Source: Polaribacter sp. Hel1_85 (lineage in GTDB: Bacteria; Bacteroidota; Bacteroidia; Flavobacteriales; Flavobacteriaceae). From it: DNA of 64,000 nt. The DNA is taken from the NCBI RefSeq assembly GCF_000766795.1, contig NZ_JPDS01000003.1:372001-436000 (forward strand). Reading direction: 5' to 3'. Below, piece by piece: positions 52,839-61,716 of this stretch (its first letter is position 1; each line of letters begins with the position of its first letter). The notes under the pieces were generated by a model that saw only the letters and a program-made list of their open reading frames with translations, was not told the origin of the DNA and did no database searches. Position numbers and translations under genes: made by a program.

Positions 52839-54419
52839 CTAAGGTTTAAATGAATCTGTTCTAAAAGGGTAAGCAGGTAAATTAACTTCGTTTACCAAAT
52901 TAACATTTGGTTTCCCTGTAAACGCATACCGAATGTAAAGTGGCTTCTCTAATTCTGGAACATTCAATATAACTTTCTTTCCTTTTATTTTAGCTTTTGC
53001 AGGAAACCATTTTCCTGAAGCATCTGATAACCAAAAACCTGTTGGAGCTTTACCGTCAATTGTTTTTAATTTTTTAGCATTATCAAAATAGACTACAATA
53101 GTGTTCTTTTTTATTTTCACCTTTTTAATAGTTGGTCCAAGCGCTTTTACTTTTTTATTTAAAACATCATGAAGCGCCATTAAAGACAAACGTTTACCTA
53201 CGGGTAATTTATCTTTTGGATGAATATTTTTTTCATGGCCTAAATCAACAGTATTTATTACAGATGTATATGGTAATTCAATAACTTTTAATTGAGATTC
53301 TCGCATCCAAGCCCAAGAATGAGCATTTGGACTTTTAGGATTGATATTTTTACCAGAATCCAACACTTTACCATAACCAGGAAGCATCACAATTTGAAAA
53401 TACATCTCTTCATTTTCCCAACCTTTTCGAAAGCGTTTAATCCATTCTTTTAATGTTTCATCATATTTTAATATCCCAGAATTTCTAGAAAACCAAGGTT
53501 CTTTAACCATACCATACATAGATTGTGTATTTCTTTCTCCCTGATACCAAACTAAACCTCTACAGGCATAAGGAATTAATGGATGCATCATTGCATTGTA
53601 AAGAACATTTGATTGTCTTCTTAAAAAAACATCATCAGCTTTATTCCAAGGTTTTGGTCCGTCTAAAATTGAAGTTATTTTATTTTTAGTTTTTGTATCT
53701 TCATCAAACTCATCCATCATAATTTTATAATGCGGTACAGTTTCTGTCATATCTCTAGGCATCCAAGCTTCTATAGATGAACTCCCCCAAGAAGTTAAGA
53801 TAATACCCACAGGAACATTTGCAGATTTCTCTAAAAAATAAGCAAAAGAAAATGCAACAGCACTATTTGGGTGTTTAACTTCCCAAATACCTTCGCAAGT
53901 TTCTTGAGGTTCTAATGCAACCGTATTCTTTACTTTAAAGCTTCTTATATTTTTTGCTGATGGAACTAATTTCTTTACTTCTGGAGCACCATTTACAGAA
54001 AATTGCATGTTCGATTGCCCTGAACAAATCCAAACTTCACCAACTAGAATATCTGATATTGTTTTAACTTTTTCATTTAAAGAAGATGAAACAATCATTG
54101 TTTTTGGATCAAAACTTGCTTTTAAGGCACCAAATTTAACACTCCATTTACCATTAGAATCTGTAACTGTTTGTTTTTCTGAATTACCAAGCTGAACCTT
54201 AATAGTTGCTCCCACTTCTGCTTTTCCCCATACAGGAATTAACACATTTTGTTGCAACACCATATGATCTTTAAAAAGAGACCCTAATTGAAATGTTTCT
54301 TTAAAGTTTGTTTTTAAAGTTGACTTTGTTTGTGCAAGACTAGATTTATGGATTAATAAAACAAATAAGATTGATAAACAACGAATCATAATGCTTTTAA
54401 AGCTAAATTTTCTGTTCAT
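52839..54419 (-). CDS. Sialate O-acetylesterase-type SGNH esterase (second copy)
   Basis: 526 residues with an N-terminal signal (MIRCLSILFVLLIHKSSLAQ after a short leader). The beta-domain has LFKDHMVLQQNVLIPVWGKA; the catalytic part has VWICSGQSNMQFSVNG, GLVWYQGERNTQSMYG and KNIHPKDKLPVGKRL with the His. It is paralogous to the gene at 48737 but longer through an insertion around the RSSILDG/KPWNKADDVFL region (about 240-270). It probably deacetylates a different position or size class of the same polysaccharide. It lies seven bases from the stop of the propeller gene at 54426, in one operon. Confidence 0.86.
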   Translation of the reverse strand: MNRKFSFKSIMIRCLSILFVLLIHKSSLAQTKSTLKTNFKETFQLGSLFKDHMVLQQNVLIPVWGKAEVGATIKVQLGNSEKQTVTDSNGKWSVKFGALKASFDPKTMIVSSSLNEKVKTISDILVGEVWICSGQSNMQFSVNGAPEVKKLVPSAKNIRSFKVKNTVALEPQETCEGIWEVKHPNSAVAFSFAYFLEKSANVPVGIILTSWGSSSIEAWMPRDMTETVPHYKIMMDEFDEDTKTKNKITSILDGPKPWNKADDVFLRRQSNVLYNAMMHPLIPYACRGLVWYQGERNTQSMYGMVKEPWFSRNSGILKYDETLKEWIKRFRKGWENEEMYFQIVMLPGYGKVLDSGKNINPKSPNAHSWAWMRESQLKVIELPYTSVINTVDLGHEKNIHPKDKLPVGKRLSLMALHDVLNKKVKALGPTIKKVKIKKNTIVVYFDNAKKLKTIDGKAPTGFWLSDASGKWFPAKAKIKGKKVILNVPELEKPLYIRYAFTGKPNVNLVNEVNLPAYPFRTDSFKP

Positions 54420-54425
54420 CGATTT

Positions 54426-55475
54426 TTATTCAAAACTTATTTTAAAAACATGAGAACTACTTCCATAACCTGGTTTTGTTTGAACACCTGTAGCTAAATA
54501 TAAATATGCAGGTTTATCATCGATAAAAAGAATTTGTGCACGTTCCATATGACCATCTTTTTTCCCTCTGTACGAAATAGCTTCTTTCAAATGTTCTTCA
54601 CCTACATAATGTAGTAAATCTTCATAAGCACGTACTGTTTTTTCAGCAGGAAAAGAAAAACCATCTCCAGATTTCCATAATAAACCACCTCCTCTATTTC
54701 CTAATGAGCCTCTAAAATCTCGACTCATAAGATATACTGAATCCTTCATTGTAAATGCATACGCATCTTCTAGAGGCATTTTTTCTTCGGTTACTCTTGT
54801 AGGTTTTTGATCATAAGGCCCTTCAACTTTATCAGCAATAACAACACCATAAGAGTATACATATCCTTTAGGTTGTTTTCTTACTACAGATTTATGATAT
54901 AAAAGATATTTACCTTTGTATTTTATTAATGATGGATTAGAAACTCCTAACCTAGCTGTATAGTTCCATACTTCAGGGTTTTTCGTTTGTCGTAAAATTG
55001 TTCCGTCTTCTTCCCCTCCTTTTGCAGGTCTCCAAGTATCGTTTAAATCATCGGCAACATACATAACTATACGTTGCGTTTTTAAATTATTGTTTTCGTT
55101 GACGATAAAACAAAGTTGGTATTGCCCATCTATATTACTAATGGTTGGGTTGTGTGGAGAATTGAAAAGACCATTTTTGTCTTCTACAGCAACTCCTACA
55201 TATTTAAAAGGTCCTTCTGGATTATCACTAACATAATGACCAATTTCACAATCTTTAAACCAGCCACTAAAATTTTTCTGGGTTGATGTTGACCATTGTG
55301 CTGCATAAAGGTGCGTTTTTCCTTCCTTATCTTGTATTGGAGAAGAACCCCACACATGCATCCCCGCATTATCTGCAGCTCTACCTACATAATCAATTTT
55401 CATTTTTTTATTTTGCACACTACAACTGAAAAATACAGACAGTAATGTGATTAAAGCGATTTTTAGTAGTTTCAT
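54426..55475 (-). CDS. Five-bladed beta-propeller glycoside hydrolase-like lipoprotein (GH43/32-like)
   Basis: 349 residues from the ATG at 55475, which gives a standard lipoprotein signal (MKLLKIALITLLSVFFSC); an ATG at 55487 adds four residues and cannot be excluded. Blade motifs are GMHVWGSSPIQDKEGKTHLY, SPHNPTISNIDGQYQLCF, VSNPSLIKYKGKYLLYH and PLEDAYAFTMKDSVYLM. These repeat the WGSSP/HNP/NPS/EDA pattern of the gene at 36526, showing common origin. The acidic residues in the first and last motifs are candidate catalytic residues. It is flanked by a SASA esterase and a sulfatase, so it probably acts after removal of substituents. Family number and substrate are unknown. Confidence 0.75.
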   Translation of the reverse strand: MKLLKIALITLLSVFFSCSVQNKKMKIDYVGRAADNAGMHVWGSSPIQDKEGKTHLYAAQWSTSTQKNFSGWFKDCEIGHYVSDNPEGPFKYVGVAVEDKNGLFNSPHNPTISNIDGQYQLCFIVNENNNLKTQRIVMYVADDLNDTWRPAKGGEEDGTILRQTKNPEVWNYTARLGVSNPSLIKYKGKYLLYHKSVVRKQPKGYVYSYGVVIADKVEGPYDQKPTRVTEEKMPLEDAYAFTMKDSVYLMSRDFRGSLGNRGGGLLWKSGDGFSFPAEKTVRAYEDLLHYVGEEHLKEAISYRGKKDGHMERAQILFIDDKPAYLYLATGVQTKPGYGSSSHVFKISFE

Positions 55476-55519
55476 TTTGATAACCATTCTTTTAAATTAT
55501 TCTTTAAGTTATTTATCGT

Positions 55520-57490
55520 TTAATTGGGTAAAGTAGGTGCCCAACCTTTAATTCTTTTCTTTTGAGTTTTGATAAATTTATTCGTTGTTTTAGAATTAAA
55601 CAACTTATTCATTGATAGTTTACCAAAGTTTATAAGAATTCCTCTTGATAAAAATTTAATCTCTTTATTTGTACTATGCTCTGCAATGTATTTAATATCA
55701 TCAATAAAAGGCACGACTAAATCACCTAACTCTTCTAAAGAAGAAAGAGAAAGTTGGTTACCTTTATTCGCTTGCTGAATAAGAATGGAAATACCTTTTT
55801 CTGGTTGCCCCGCTAAAGTAAGTGCTTCTGCAGCTGTTGCCGCTACTGAATTCCACTGGTCATCACATGCTTTCAGTAATTCTTTTGGAATCGTTTTTAA
55901 GTTTCCATAATATGCCATAGAAGCTAACCCTGAAGCTGCCCAGAAACGGAATTCAGGTCGTTCATGTTTCAAATACTTTATAAACACAGCCTTATCTAAA
56001 GTCTTTCCTAAAGATGCTTTCTCTACCAGATTATAAAGTTCATCTAAAGGATAATTTTCTGTTCTTACCCATTCATAAAGTGAAATACCACGACTTACAA
56101 ATTCATCTCTCACAGCCTTTGGGAAAAACCCTAAATCTCGGGTTTCTATAATCTGTTTTGAAGCTTGCTTTCGTAAATTGATTAATATTTCGGCATAAGC
56201 TGGATCATCAGCTAAATTATTCATATTCCAAGGATCATTTTCAGAATCAAATAAAGCCTCGTTTGTTTTCGGTTCATAATAAGATTTGTGTTCTGGTTTG
56301 CAATTACCTTTGTGATATAAATCATCCCAAGCATTTTGAGATGGCATTCCCCATTGAAATGATTGTTTTAAACCATGAACTTTATAAGGCGTATAAAATT
56401 TTATGTAATGAAAATCTCCATCACTAATTGCACGAGAAGGGTCAAAATGAATACCTGTGTTGGTTCTAAAACAATGTGCATATTCACGTTTTTGCGCATT
56501 TGGCCCCATAAAAGGTTTCCCTTGCATATGTTCAGGTATTTTAGCTCCGGCAACATTCAATAAAGTAGGTCCAAAATCAGCAAATTCTACAATCTGATCG
56601 CTTTTATTACCTTGTAATGCAGGCAATAAGTGTTTCCATTTTTCTGGTGCTGATATGATTAATGCCGATCGAAAACCTGTTTCATAAGGAAAAGCTTTTC
56701 CTCGAGGTAAACAACCACCATGATCCGAAAAGAAAAAGATGATAGTATTCTCAAGCAATTTTCGTTTTTTTAAATCATCAATAAAAAAACCAACCCATTT
56801 ATCTGCATCCTGTACACCATCTAGGTGTAATGCATAATCTGCTCGCATTTCTGGTATATCTGGCACATGAGGAGGAAGAACTACATCTTTCGGATTAATT
56901 CTTGATGGCTCTCTATTATCTATAGAAACAGATGTAATGCGACTCATATGAGTTGTCATATTATTAAATTGAGCAAAAAATGGTTTCCCTTTTCTATCTG
57001 CATCATTATAACTAACATTGGGTTTATCTTTAGACAGGTATCCACTCATTTTATCCCAAACCAACGGATAGTATTTTTTTTGAACTCCCTTTGTGATATT
57101 GTAATCGGTTTTACCAGCATTTACACAAAAATACCCCTCCTCACGTAGGTATTGAGGGAAAAAATATTGTTGTGGAACAATATGACTATTTCGATGCCAA
57201 TCATTTCCGTAGGTAGTTGCATAACTACCACTTATTAAAGATGAACGAGCAGGAGAACATTGTGGTCCATTAGCAAATGCATTGTTAAACACCACCCCGT
57301 TTTTTGCCAAATAATTCAGATTAGGAGTTTCTATTGTTTTATTTCCATAAGCAGGGAAAAGATAAGGAGAACTATCCTCAACAACAAGAAACAAAATATT
57401 TGGCTGATTCACATTTTGAGCCTTGCTCCAAATACAAGAAAATACCATTAGTAACAAAGCAAACTTTAATTTAATTTTATAGTTATTCAT
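55520..57490 (-). CDS. S1_8-like sulfatase with C-terminal HEAT-type repeats
   Basis: 656 residues with a signal peptide (FALLLMVFSCIWSKAQ; cut at KAQ, with Cys18 a weaker lipobox). The sulfatase core has PNILFLVVEDSSPYLFPAYG and the formylglycine motif QCSPARSSLISGSYATTYG, with Ala in place of Ser in CxPAR, a form seen in the heparan N-sulfatase-like S1_8 group. IFFFSDHGGCLPRGKAFPYE is the second metal site. From about 510 on, short helical repeats (EFRFWAASGLASMAYYGNLK, NSVAATAAEALTLAGQPEKG) resemble HEAT repeats, which may bind polymer or protein. A 224-base gap upstream without a clear motif separates it from the beta-helix gene. Confidence 0.9.
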   Translation of the reverse strand: MNNYKIKLKFALLLMVFSCIWSKAQNVNQPNILFLVVEDSSPYLFPAYGNKTIETPNLNYLAKNGVVFNNAFANGPQCSPARSSLISGSYATTYGNDWHRNSHIVPQQYFFPQYLREEGYFCVNAGKTDYNITKGVQKKYYPLVWDKMSGYLSKDKPNVSYNDADRKGKPFFAQFNNMTTHMSRITSVSIDNREPSRINPKDVVLPPHVPDIPEMRADYALHLDGVQDADKWVGFFIDDLKKRKLLENTIIFFFSDHGGCLPRGKAFPYETGFRSALIISAPEKWKHLLPALQGNKSDQIVEFADFGPTLLNVAGAKIPEHMQGKPFMGPNAQKREYAHCFRTNTGIHFDPSRAISDGDFHYIKFYTPYKVHGLKQSFQWGMPSQNAWDDLYHKGNCKPEHKSYYEPKTNEALFDSENDPWNMNNLADDPAYAEILINLRKQASKQIIETRDLGFFPKAVRDEFVSRGISLYEWVRTENYPLDELYNLVEKASLGKTLDKAVFIKYLKHERPEFRFWAASGLASMAYYGNLKTIPKELLKACDDQWNSVAATAAEALTLAGQPEKGISILIQQANKGNQLSLSSLEELGDLVVPFIDDIKYIAEHSTNKEIKFLSRGILINFGKLSMNKLFNSKTTNKFIKTQKKRIKGWAPTLPN

Positions 57491-57714
57491 AGTTTCTTAT
57501 ATGTTATATAAATTCTTTTTGAAGCTATTGATATTCCTTAATCAAAAAAATAGATTATTACTTATTATTAAGATAATGTTTGTTTTTTACCTACACCTTT
57601 AGTTTCGTACTTAAAAGTATTGCGAGAAATAATGTTAAACTATCCATATTAGATGTAATTTGATCTTTCATTTATTGATTTTACTTGAGATTATCTCATC
57701 TTTCACTTAAACAA
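57491..57714. other. Longest gap inside the minus-strand enzyme run
   Basis: 224 bases between the beta-helix gene and the S1_8-like sulfatase. AT-rich, with no TGCAACAT motif, no exact TAnnTTTG element on the minus strand and no terminator-like hairpin that I can see. It may still hold an internal promoter for the downstream genes. Confidence 0.4.
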
Positions 57715-60081
57715 TTATAAAAAATCACTACTTAGTTTTATAGTTATTTCTTTCTGATTTCTAATTATTACAACTTTATTACTTCCTTTAGAAGTATTTT
57801 TATCAAAAATGTTTAGGAAATTTGATATATTTTTCACTTTCATATTTGCAAAACCAACAATAACATCACCTGCTCTAAGAGAAGATTTTATCAATTTACT
57901 GTTTTTATTAATCTTAACAATTATAACACCATCTAAACTGTGTGTTCCAAAAGAAGATTGTTCTTCAATGGTTTCTATATTCTTAATTGTTGCTCCTAAC
58001 CATTGTTTGGTTTTTACTTCTTTTTCTTTTTCTGATTGAATTTTTAAATTAGGAATTTTAGGTTGTTTTGCAATTGCTTTCAATTCAGATTTTTGAACAC
58101 CAAATTTATCCATAGGAAAATTTTTAAAGCCGATTTTTAATGCTGGAGAATCATCCTTGACTCTAAAATCTCCTTCTTTTGGATTTATAAACAAAGGATT
58201 TCCAAATAAACTATTTGCATCTGTTTTATTACGTTGTGCTTTTAATAAAGCTTGTTTGTTTGGAAACAAATTATAATCTATGTCTTTACCCCAATCTTTG
58301 ATACGAACATTAGCATATCTCCTCATTACAATATTATTGGTAAACACATCTCCGCTTTTTGTAAACCACACATGTGGATGAAAAGTATTATTCACCATAA
58401 TATTATTTTTAACCGTTCGATAATATCCTTCACGTAATTTTATTCCTCTATTCAAGCATAAATTATTATAAATCTCATAATTTGAAGAACCATCATCTAA
58501 ATCGATATCCCAACCATGATCACATTTAAATCTATTATTTCTAATAATAGTTGTATGCATCGCATCCCACAAAGGCATTTTTGGGTTTTTTGTTACTAAT
58601 TGACTTGATATTTCTCTTTTAGGGTACCAAAAACGGTCACGCCCCCAAGAATTAAAAGATCCATGATCACTCGTTTCTAAAACGGTATTAAATACATCAT
58701 TATATTCAATAATATGTCCCCCCCAAGTACCTTCACTTACATTAATCCCTCCACGAGGCACATCATAAATACTATTATTTTTAACGTGAATTTTCATTGC
58801 CATAGAAATCTGAACACCCGCAACTTGCTTCTCAATACGCCCTATTCGATGGATCAAATTATTCTCTACAAGACTGCTAGAAGGGTATAGTTCGTTTTTT
58901 GGACCAACAATAGTATCCATCTCTTCGATGTCTATTGTTTCAAAATATTGAAATAATGGAGAACGCACTGCTGAAGAATCTCCAACAAAAGAAATGGCTG
59001 ATGCTCCTGAATCGTGAATATAATTTCCTTTAATTTTTGTGTTTCTGTTATATCCGTTTACAAAAATAACGTTACCACCAAGGTTTGTAAATTCACAATC
59101 ATTAATTGTACTATTTTCTGTTGCATCCAGCAATAAAGCTCCTCCTCTATAAATTGTCCAATCACTTCTTAACAGTGGTTCGTAGGTCTCCATAAAAGTT
59201 CTTGAAGCGTGTTGAAATTTTATTCCTGATATACTTATATTTTTTACAGGATTTTCTAAAGTTCCTTTAATTTCTATTAAATGTTTTAAAAGAGTTACTT
59301 CAATTTTAGCTTGATTAACATCAATCTTATTACTTTTCCAAACATATAGTTTATGATTTTTTTTATCTAGATACCACTCTTTTTCACTGTCCAATTCTTC
59401 AAAAATATTTTCTACCATTCTATATTTTGAATGCATTTCTGATGGACGATTATTTTGATGACCTCCTATCAAATTTAATTCTCCGTTTTCTTTAACTGAT
59501 TCTATTTCATAATGAAAACCACCCCAACGCCCTTTATGTAAAGCGTGTACAAAACCACCTATCGGGTTTTTCCATTTTGAAATACGATCTTTATCAATTG
59601 CGTCAGCTGCAAAACCCTGCCAATAACCTCCGTTTTCATCATAGTTAGGATATCTTGCTAAGATTTGTTTTTCACCATTTATAAATAATTGATTAAAATC
59701 TAAATTTTTATCAATAGTAGTTACCAAAATATTGTCAGAAAAATGCTCCCATTTCGTTTCAATAACTTTAGATCCTTTAATAGAAACTTTATCCAATCCA
59801 TCACCAATAATAGAAAGGTTATTTAATTGAGGTGTTATTTCTAAAGTTGAAGTTAAATGATAATCACCTTCTAAAAGATGAATATTGATTTTATCGTTTT
59901 CCTTCTTTTTAATTGATTTAGCACTTTCTAGAGCTTTTTCTATCGTTTTAAAGGGTGTCTCTTTCGCTCCATTATTTGAATTATTTCCTAATGGACTCAC
60001 ATAAATATCTATTTCTTGGTTTTGACAACCAAAACAAATAATAACCAATAAAGACAATACATAAAAAGTTGATTTTTGCAT
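57715..60081 (-). CDS. Right-handed beta-helix enzyme (GH141-like) with C-terminal PDZ domain
   Basis: 788 residues with a lipoprotein signal (LSLLVIICFGCQNQ). The mature protein opens IYVSPLGNNSNNGAKETPFK and has FINGEKQILARYPNYDENGG, a pattern of beta-helix enzymes of the GH141 type (alpha-L-fucosidase or xylanase). Helix rungs follow with many NN and HDSG turns, such as GNYIHDSGASAISFVGDSSA and NDVFNTVLETSDHGSFNSWG. Residues about 690-788 are a PDZ domain (WLGATIKNIETIEE, LRAGDVIVGFANMKVKNISN). PDZ modules bind protein C-termini and may tether the enzyme to a partner. Family assignment is by pattern only; PL-type or GH120-like beta-helix enzymes are alternatives. Confidence 0.7.
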   Translation of the reverse strand: MQKSTFYVLSLLVIICFGCQNQEIDIYVSPLGNNSNNGAKETPFKTIEKALESAKSIKKKENDKINIHLLEGDYHLTSTLEITPQLNNLSIIGDGLDKVSIKGSKVIETKWEHFSDNILVTTIDKNLDFNQLFINGEKQILARYPNYDENGGYWQGFAADAIDKDRISKWKNPIGGFVHALHKGRWGGFHYEIESVKENGELNLIGGHQNNRPSEMHSKYRMVENIFEELDSEKEWYLDKKNHKLYVWKSNKIDVNQAKIEVTLLKHLIEIKGTLENPVKNISISGIKFQHASRTFMETYEPLLRSDWTIYRGGALLLDATENSTINDCEFTNLGGNVIFVNGYNRNTKIKGNYIHDSGASAISFVGDSSAVRSPLFQYFETIDIEEMDTIVGPKNELYPSSSLVENNLIHRIGRIEKQVAGVQISMAMKIHVKNNSIYDVPRGGINVSEGTWGGHIIEYNDVFNTVLETSDHGSFNSWGRDRFWYPKREISSQLVTKNPKMPLWDAMHTTIIRNNRFKCDHGWDIDLDDGSSNYEIYNNLCLNRGIKLREGYYRTVKNNIMVNNTFHPHVWFTKSGDVFTNNIVMRRYANVRIKDWGKDIDYNLFPNKQALLKAQRNKTDANSLFGNPLFINPKEGDFRVKDDSPALKIGFKNFPMDKFGVQKSELKAIAKQPKIPNLKIQSEKEKEVKTKQWLGATIKNIETIEEQSSFGTHSLDGVIIVKINKNSKLIKSSLRAGDVIVGFANMKVKNISNFLNIFDKNTSKGSNKVVIIRNQKEITIKLSSDFL

Positions 60082-60104
60082 AATATTTTTTTGAAGAACC
60101 TTGT

Positions 60105-61712
60105 TTATTTAATGCTATTTATTTTTACTTCACTACCCCACCAATCTTTATTTGGCTGCCAATTTGGAGAAAGCATTTTTTTACGCTGCCTTTCTTGTCC
60201 TGCTAATGACTTCGTTCTTTGTCTTTCTAACCATTTTTCACGAGCAGCTTTATCCCACTCAGCATCAACCTCTGCATAATGCGTATCCATGGATTTTAAC
60301 CAGTCTAAAAGTTGAGTTTCCATTTGTTTTGCAATTTCAGGGTTACTTGCTGAAACATCATTTCTCTCACCTAAATCTACTTCTAAATTGTACAATTCAG
60401 CATTCAAATTCTCCCAATAATAAATCAACTTCCATTTTCCTTTTCTAATGATAGAACTTGGTTCTCCCCCTTGATTCCCATAATGAGGGTAATGCCAATA
60501 CAATGGTCTTTTATCAATATTCTCACCTAATAAAAGTGGCTTTAAACTTACACCATCTTTATGCGCTTCTGGTTTTAATGGCAAGCCAGATAAATCTAAT
60601 AATGTTGGAAATAAATCTACTCCAGATACAGGTACACTAATACTTGCTCCAGTTTGTTTCATCCAAGGAACATCAATAAAATATGGAATTCTAGTTCCTC
60701 CTTCCCATTGATATCCTTTTCCACCTCTTAAAGTCAATTGATTGGTCGAAAAATTATCACCAGAAGTAACACCTCCATTATCCGAAGTAAAAACAACAAT
60801 GGTATTTTTATCTAATTTTAAGTCTGTTAATGTTTTCATTACAGTTCCAATAGCTTCATCAACATGCTCTATTAAACCAGCATAAACAGGGTTATCTTGG
60901 TACTTTCTTGCAGGTAAAACGCGTTCCATTTCAAATCCATCTTCATGGATTCCCATTTTTTCTGCTTTGTTTCTATACTTTGTCCATTTTTCTTTAGTTG
61001 TTTGAATACCTCCATGAACTGCATAAAAAGAAAGGTAAGCTAGAAAGTGACCATCCTTATTTTTTGTTATAAAGTTACTTGTTTCTTGCGCTAATTTCAT
61101 AGACAAATTCAACCCTTTTTCTTCCGGTAAATTTGGTAAAAATGGATTCTTGTATGGAGAAAAATACCCTCCATTTGGGCCTCCAGCGTCGTATCCTCCT
61201 ATATTAACATCAAAGCCATGATCTGTAGGTAATGACCCTTGTTTTTTACCACCTAAATGCCATTTACCTGCAAAAAAAGTAGCGTAGCCTTCCTCTTTAA
61301 AAGCTTCTGCTAATGTAGTTGTGCTTGTATCTAAATGATCTTTATATTCTGGTGGCAACAATTTAGTATAACGTTTACGTTCTTTCCAAGCTTGTCCACT
61401 ATTTCTTTTTCCTTCAAACTGTGTAATTCCGTGTCTTGCTGGGTATTGCCCTGTCATTAAACTTGCTCTAGAAGGACTACAAACTGTACAAGCTGCATAT
61501 CCGTCTGTAAAAACAGTACCCGTTTTTGCAATTTTATCGATGTTGGGCGTTTCATAATACTTACTCCCCATAATACTTAAATCTGCATACCCTAAATCAT
61601 CTACCAAAATGAATAAGATATTAGGTTTTTTAGGAACTTCTACTTTTTTGTCATCCTTTTTACAAGATGAAAACAAAAATAATACTACAATTATTGAAAT
61701 TATATTTTTCAT
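60105..61712 (-). CDS. S1-family sulfatase lipoprotein
   Basis: 535 residues with a lipoprotein signal (IIVVLFLFSSCKKD). Core motifs are PNILFILVDDLGYADLSIMG, the formylglycine site TVCSPSRASLMTGQYPARHG and the metal site VVFTSDNGGVTSGDNFS. The C-terminal tail is long and basic (KWLERQRTKSLAGQERQRKK), which could help hold an anionic polysaccharide. It should remove sulfate esters in the periplasm. It starts five bases after the GH97 gene stop, and the beta-helix gene follows, so the three are one transcript. Confidence 0.93.
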   Translation of the reverse strand: MKNIISIIVVLFLFSSCKKDDKKVEVPKKPNILFILVDDLGYADLSIMGSKYYETPNIDKIAKTGTVFTDGYAACTVCSPSRASLMTGQYPARHGITQFEGKRNSGQAWKERKRYTKLLPPEYKDHLDTSTTTLAEAFKEEGYATFFAGKWHLGGKKQGSLPTDHGFDVNIGGYDAGGPNGGYFSPYKNPFLPNLPEEKGLNLSMKLAQETSNFITKNKDGHFLAYLSFYAVHGGIQTTKEKWTKYRNKAEKMGIHEDGFEMERVLPARKYQDNPVYAGLIEHVDEAIGTVMKTLTDLKLDKNTIVVFTSDNGGVTSGDNFSTNQLTLRGGKGYQWEGGTRIPYFIDVPWMKQTGASISVPVSGVDLFPTLLDLSGLPLKPEAHKDGVSLKPLLLGENIDKRPLYWHYPHYGNQGGEPSSIIRKGKWKLIYYWENLNAELYNLEVDLGERNDVSASNPEIAKQMETQLLDWLKSMDTHYAEVDAEWDKAAREKWLERQRTKSLAGQERQRKKMLSPNWQPNKDWWGSEVKINSIK

Positions 61713-61716
61713 ATCT

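Noticed and set aside
48737-54419. Sialic acid use, suggested by the two sialate O-acetylesterase-type genes
   Set aside because: No sialidase, aldolase, epimerase or transporter of a sialic acid pathway is present; the family also deacetylates many other glycans.
36526-55475. Arabinan or xylan breakdown, suggested by GH43-like propellers
   Set aside because: The propellers lack a confident GH43 match, and sulfatases, GH95 and GH117-like enzymes fit a sulfated marine polysaccharide better.
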